Shown: positions 13,187 to 14,973 of the stretch, piece after piece
Layout of the letters: every line of letters begins with the position of its first letter
Numbering within the stretch: the stretch's first letter is position 1
Source: CAZRHR01 sp964599915
GTDB taxonomy: Bacteria > Bacteroidota > Bacteroidia > CAIKAF01
Assembly: GCA_964599915.1 (NCBI GenBank)
Contig: CAZRHR010000064.1
Coordinates: forward strand, 1-14,973
Reading direction: 5' to 3'
DNA: 14,973 nt
Notes under the pieces: model-generated
What the model was told of the DNA's origin: nothing
The model's input: only the letters and a program-made list of their open reading frames with translations
Databases searched by the model: none
Position numbers and translations under genes: made by a program

Positions 13187-13262
13187 AAGAAAGTTCGACG
13201 CTTTCTTAATTAGGGTTGGTTTAAGAAGGGCGCTCCTTTCAAAGGAGCGCTTTTCGCTTTTT
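13187..13262 (+). ncRNA. Candidate small RNA between the sugar transferase and the glycine-rich protein
   Basis: The promoter at 13152-13182 would start RNA at about 13187, exactly at the base of a perfect hairpin: AAGAAAG (13187-13193), loop TTCGACG, CTTTCTT (13201-13207). An unpaired G/U-rich linker (13208-13227) follows, then the terminator GCGCTCC/GGAGCGC with T-rich tail to 13262. The result is a compact RNA of about 70-76 nt with 5' hairpin, seed-like linker and 3' terminator, the usual layout of a trans-acting small RNA. It could instead be only the 3' UTR of the sugar transferase mRNA. No ORF fits. Confidence 0.4.
13228..13262 (+). terminator. Strong intrinsic terminator
   Basis: GCGCTCCTTT (13230-13239) and AAAGGAGCGC (13241-13250) are perfect complements. 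They form an 8-bp GC-rich stem with a 5-nt loop, lengthened by two G-U pairs at the base, and TTTTCGCTTTTT follows. It would end both the sugar transferase transcript and the candidate small RNA. Confidence 0.85.
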
Positions 13263-13481
13263 ATAAAAGACTGGGACCGATAAATGGTTCTCGTTTAAAA
13301 CCTTCCTTCACCCGAGTTTTTAAACAGATAGGATGTATTAGCTTGGGCCCCTCACATCTTTTGAAAAGGAGCAAACTAGGTTTTGCTAAAAACGCTGAGG
13401 GCGATGTGCCGCTTCAACGGAGTTTCAGCGAGAAACGATAGGGAATGATTGTTTTTTAGGCCAGATGGTTATTTGGCCCTT
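13263..13481. other. Non-coding stretch rich in inverted repeats
   Basis: I find no gene of believable size on either strand. Inverted repeats are GTTTAAAA (13293-13300) with TTTTAAAC (13318-13325); AGCAAA with TTTGCT (about 13370-13387); CGCTGA with TCAGCG (about 13393-13431); GTTTC with GAAAC (about 13421-13436); and GGCCA with TGGCC (about 13459-13478) next to the stop of the gene at 13482. None has a convincing minus-strand T-run. It may be a degraded mobile element or a structured 3' region. Confidence 0.4.
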
Positions 13482-14973
13482 TTACCATGTGATGGTAACC
13501 AATCCATTGCCAGTTTGTACACCAGATAAGTTGATTTGATTGGTTCCGCCATTGAAACTTCCGCCGCCACCGGCATTATTGGCGCCATTGTTTCCACCGC
13601 CGCCACCTGAATAACCACCGCCGCCTCCGGCTGAGTTCGTTGAGCCACCGCCCCCACCAAATCCACCATTTCGGTTGTTGGTTCCTCCTGCACCACCGGC
13701 CAAAGGTCGAATGCCACCACCGGTTCCTGTGCCGTTGCTATTCCAGCCGGCACCGCCGCCACCATCGTCCGAATTGCTGATGGTGCCGCCTGTTCCACCA
13801 CTTCCGTTTGTTCCACCGGGATAGAATCCATTTTCTCCTGATGTTCCTGCTGTAGCATTGGTGTTGCCTATGGTAGAGCCATTGCCCTTTCCTCCTCCTC
13901 CGCCAGCAGCAATAAGCAAAAGGTTAGAGCCATCTACCCATACAAAACTTCCGCCACCACCGGCACCTGATCTATTAAAGCTTATGGCTGCCCCGTCGGT
14001 TCCTTTTTGCCCCACCAAAATACGTAAAGTGCTACCGCCCACCACGGAAAAGGTTCCCGTGATTTGCGCACCTCTGCCCCCCAATTGGAAATTTTGGTCT
14101 TGTCCGCCTTCTGCGCCTCTGGCTTCAATGGTAATTTGCGACACGCAAGCGGGAACGGTCCAATTCACAATGTTTCCTGTGTAAGAAAAGCTTTGTGAAC
14201 CGGGAGGACAGTTGGTAATACTGACAGTTTGGGTTTGTGTGGCCGTACATCCGTTGGCATCTGTGGTTTGCAGGCTTACGCTATAATTACCGGGCGTATT
14301 CCACTGCACACTGGGCTGTTGAACTTGCGCAGATGCGGGTGTTCCGGAAGCAAAAGTCCATGCATAACTTAAACCCGGCGGGCCTTGGAAAACAACCGGG
14401 AAGCCTGCTGCCCCACTCAATGGACTAAAGCTGGCAGAGGGTGGTTGTACCTGAAGGGCATAGGTAAAGGGTGTACTGCTGCCACAGCCATTGGTGGCCA
14501 CAACATCTATGTTGCCGCTGCTGCTGGCCGGAAAATCCACGGTAATGCTGTTGGTTCCTTGGCCACTGACCAAATTGGCTCCTGCCGGCAGTGTCCATTG
14601 GTATCCGGTTGCATTGGCTACTGGATTCACGGAAAAAACTTGGGCGCTGGCGCCTGGACATGGTAATGGGGATGGTGGAGTGATGCCGGAAGGTGCGGCG
14701 GGTGGTTGGGTGCAGCCGCAGCGGACTTGTTGCCAACCGGTAGAAAAATACATTTCTACGCAATCTGTCGTAAGGTTGAATATGGCCAATCCAGCGGTGG
14801 GCTGGGGAAGCGCATTACGTTGGGTGGTGGTAAGTCTGGGAAGCAGAAAGCCTCGGTCTGTAAAATCCAATTCAAGTCCTGCCGCGGGGTGGGGATTACC
14901 AGGTGTCCCGCCTACTTTAACGCCTTGTGAAAATAAGGAAATGGAGAAAAGTAGGGATAAAAGAAGGGTTTGG
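13482..14973 (-). CDS. Secreted PKD-like / glycine-rich surface protein, 5' end outside the window
   Basis: The open frame runs off the right edge; 496 residues are visible and only the first few are missing. They open with a signal peptide (LLLSLLFSISLFSQG), then VKVGG and the module LELDFTDRGFLLPRLTTTQRNA (about 34-54) that heads many Bacteroidota surface proteins. Two PKD-like domains follow (about 94-176 and 177-253, with GYQWTLPAG and YAWTFASG). The last domain (about 258-496) begins WTVPACVSQITIEARGAEGG and resembles the ALK/LTK-type glycine-rich family. Residues 335-474 contain 60 Gly in 140. The protein stops at VTITW, right at the end of this domain, with no type IX sorting domain, so its export or anchoring is open. 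A likely adhesin or matrix protein. An internal TTG at 14870 is not the start, because signal sequence lies upstream in frame. Confidence 0.82.
   Translation of the reverse strand, partial: QTLLLSLLFSISLFSQGVKVGGTPGNPHPAAGLELDFTDRGFLLPRLTTTQRNALPQPTAGLAIFNLTTDCVEMYFSTGWQQVRCGCTQPPAAPSGITPPSPLPCPGASAQVFSVNPVANATGYQWTLPAGANLVSGQGTNSITVDFPASSSGNIDVVATNGCGSSTPFTYALQVQPPSASFSPLSGAAGFPVVFQGPPGLSYAWTFASGTPASAQVQQPSVQWNTPGNYSVSLQTTDANGCTATQTQTVSITNCPPGSQSFSYTGNIVNWTVPACVSQITIEARGAEGGQDQNFQLGGRGAQITGTFSVVGGSTLRILVGQKGTDGAAISFNRSGAGGGGSFVWVDGSNLLLIAAGGGGGKGNGSTIGNTNATAGTSGENGFYPGGTNGSGGTGGTISNSDDGGGGAGWNSNGTGTGGGIRPLAGGAGGTNNRNGGFGGGGGSTNSAGGGGGYSGGGGGNNGANNAGGGGSFNGGTNQINLSGVQTGNGLVTITW

Noticed and set aside
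13440..13481. Frameshift that would add a type IX sorting domain after the stop at 13482
   Set aside because: The glycine-rich domain ends naturally at VTITW, and no frame downstream shows a sorting-domain pattern.
14868..14870. TTG at 14870 as the start of the glycine-rich protein
   Set aside because: The same frame continues upstream through a signal peptide to the window edge, so the gene is truncated by the window.
13469..14930. Several open frames of 60-129 codons in other frames of the glycine-rich gene
   Set aside because: Repetitive GGN/GGT codons keep alternative frames open; their products are low-complexity and show no family signal.
1..14973. CRISPR arrays, tRNA, rRNA, insertion sequences, toxin-antitoxin pairs
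   Set aside because: No regularly spaced direct repeats, cloverleaf-like sequence, transposase motifs or small paired genes were seen.

Overview
The window reads as chromosomal DNA from a member of the Bacteroidota. The grounds are: exact or near-exact matches to the Bacteroidota promoter consensus (-33 TTTG or TTG, -7 TAnnTTTG) just upstream of most transcription-unit starts; almost no purine-rich Shine-Dalgarno sites; an exbB-exbD-tonB-like operon of Bacteroidota type; and a surface protein whose N-terminal module (RGFLLPRLTTTQRNA), PKD-like domains and glycine-rich C-terminus are typical of that phylum. I cannot assign class or genus. No phage, CRISPR, insertion sequence, tRNA or rRNA is visible.

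Layout. 1-337: non-coding, with a GC-rich REP-like palindrome cluster. 338-1000 (+): DUF2306-like membrane protein. 1131-2357 (+): Glu/Leu/Phe/Val dehydrogenase. 2495-4412 (+): exbB, exbD and a TonB-like transducer. 4633-5067 (-): ribosome-rescue hydrolase ArfB. 5279-8593 (-): a four-gene troABCD/mntABCD-type metal ABC transporter in the order binding protein, ATPase, permease, permease, with overlapping or closely packed genes. 8686-9794 (-): pcm and smpB, 2 nt apart. 9927-13129 (+): a tightly packed cassette of a Gfo/Idh/MocA oxidoreductase, a lipoprotein and a polyprenyl-phosphate sugar-1-phosphate transferase. 13482-14973 (-): a large secreted protein with two PKD-like domains and a glycine-rich domain, cut by the window edge.

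How the genes relate. Three sets belong to envelope work: TonB energy transduction, metal uptake, and the start of a surface polysaccharide or glycolipid pathway. ArfB and SmpB both rescue stalled ribosomes, and Pcm repairs damaged proteins. A DtxR/MntR-like 19-bp operator sits over the expected -33 region of the metal transporter, so metal-dependent repression is likely.

The most interesting items are not protein genes. At two places (about 5205-5298 and 13187-13262, both +) a Bacteroidota-type promoter is followed within 100 nt by a strong hairpin and a T-run, with no plausible ORF between. These are candidate small RNAs. Three minus-strand units (arfB, troA-like, pcm) have the -7 box only 4-5 nt before the ATG, which implies leaderless mRNAs. 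The main genes are ordinary, and I see no clear undescribed protein system; the oxidoreductase-lipoprotein-sugar transferase cassette is the best protein-level candidate.
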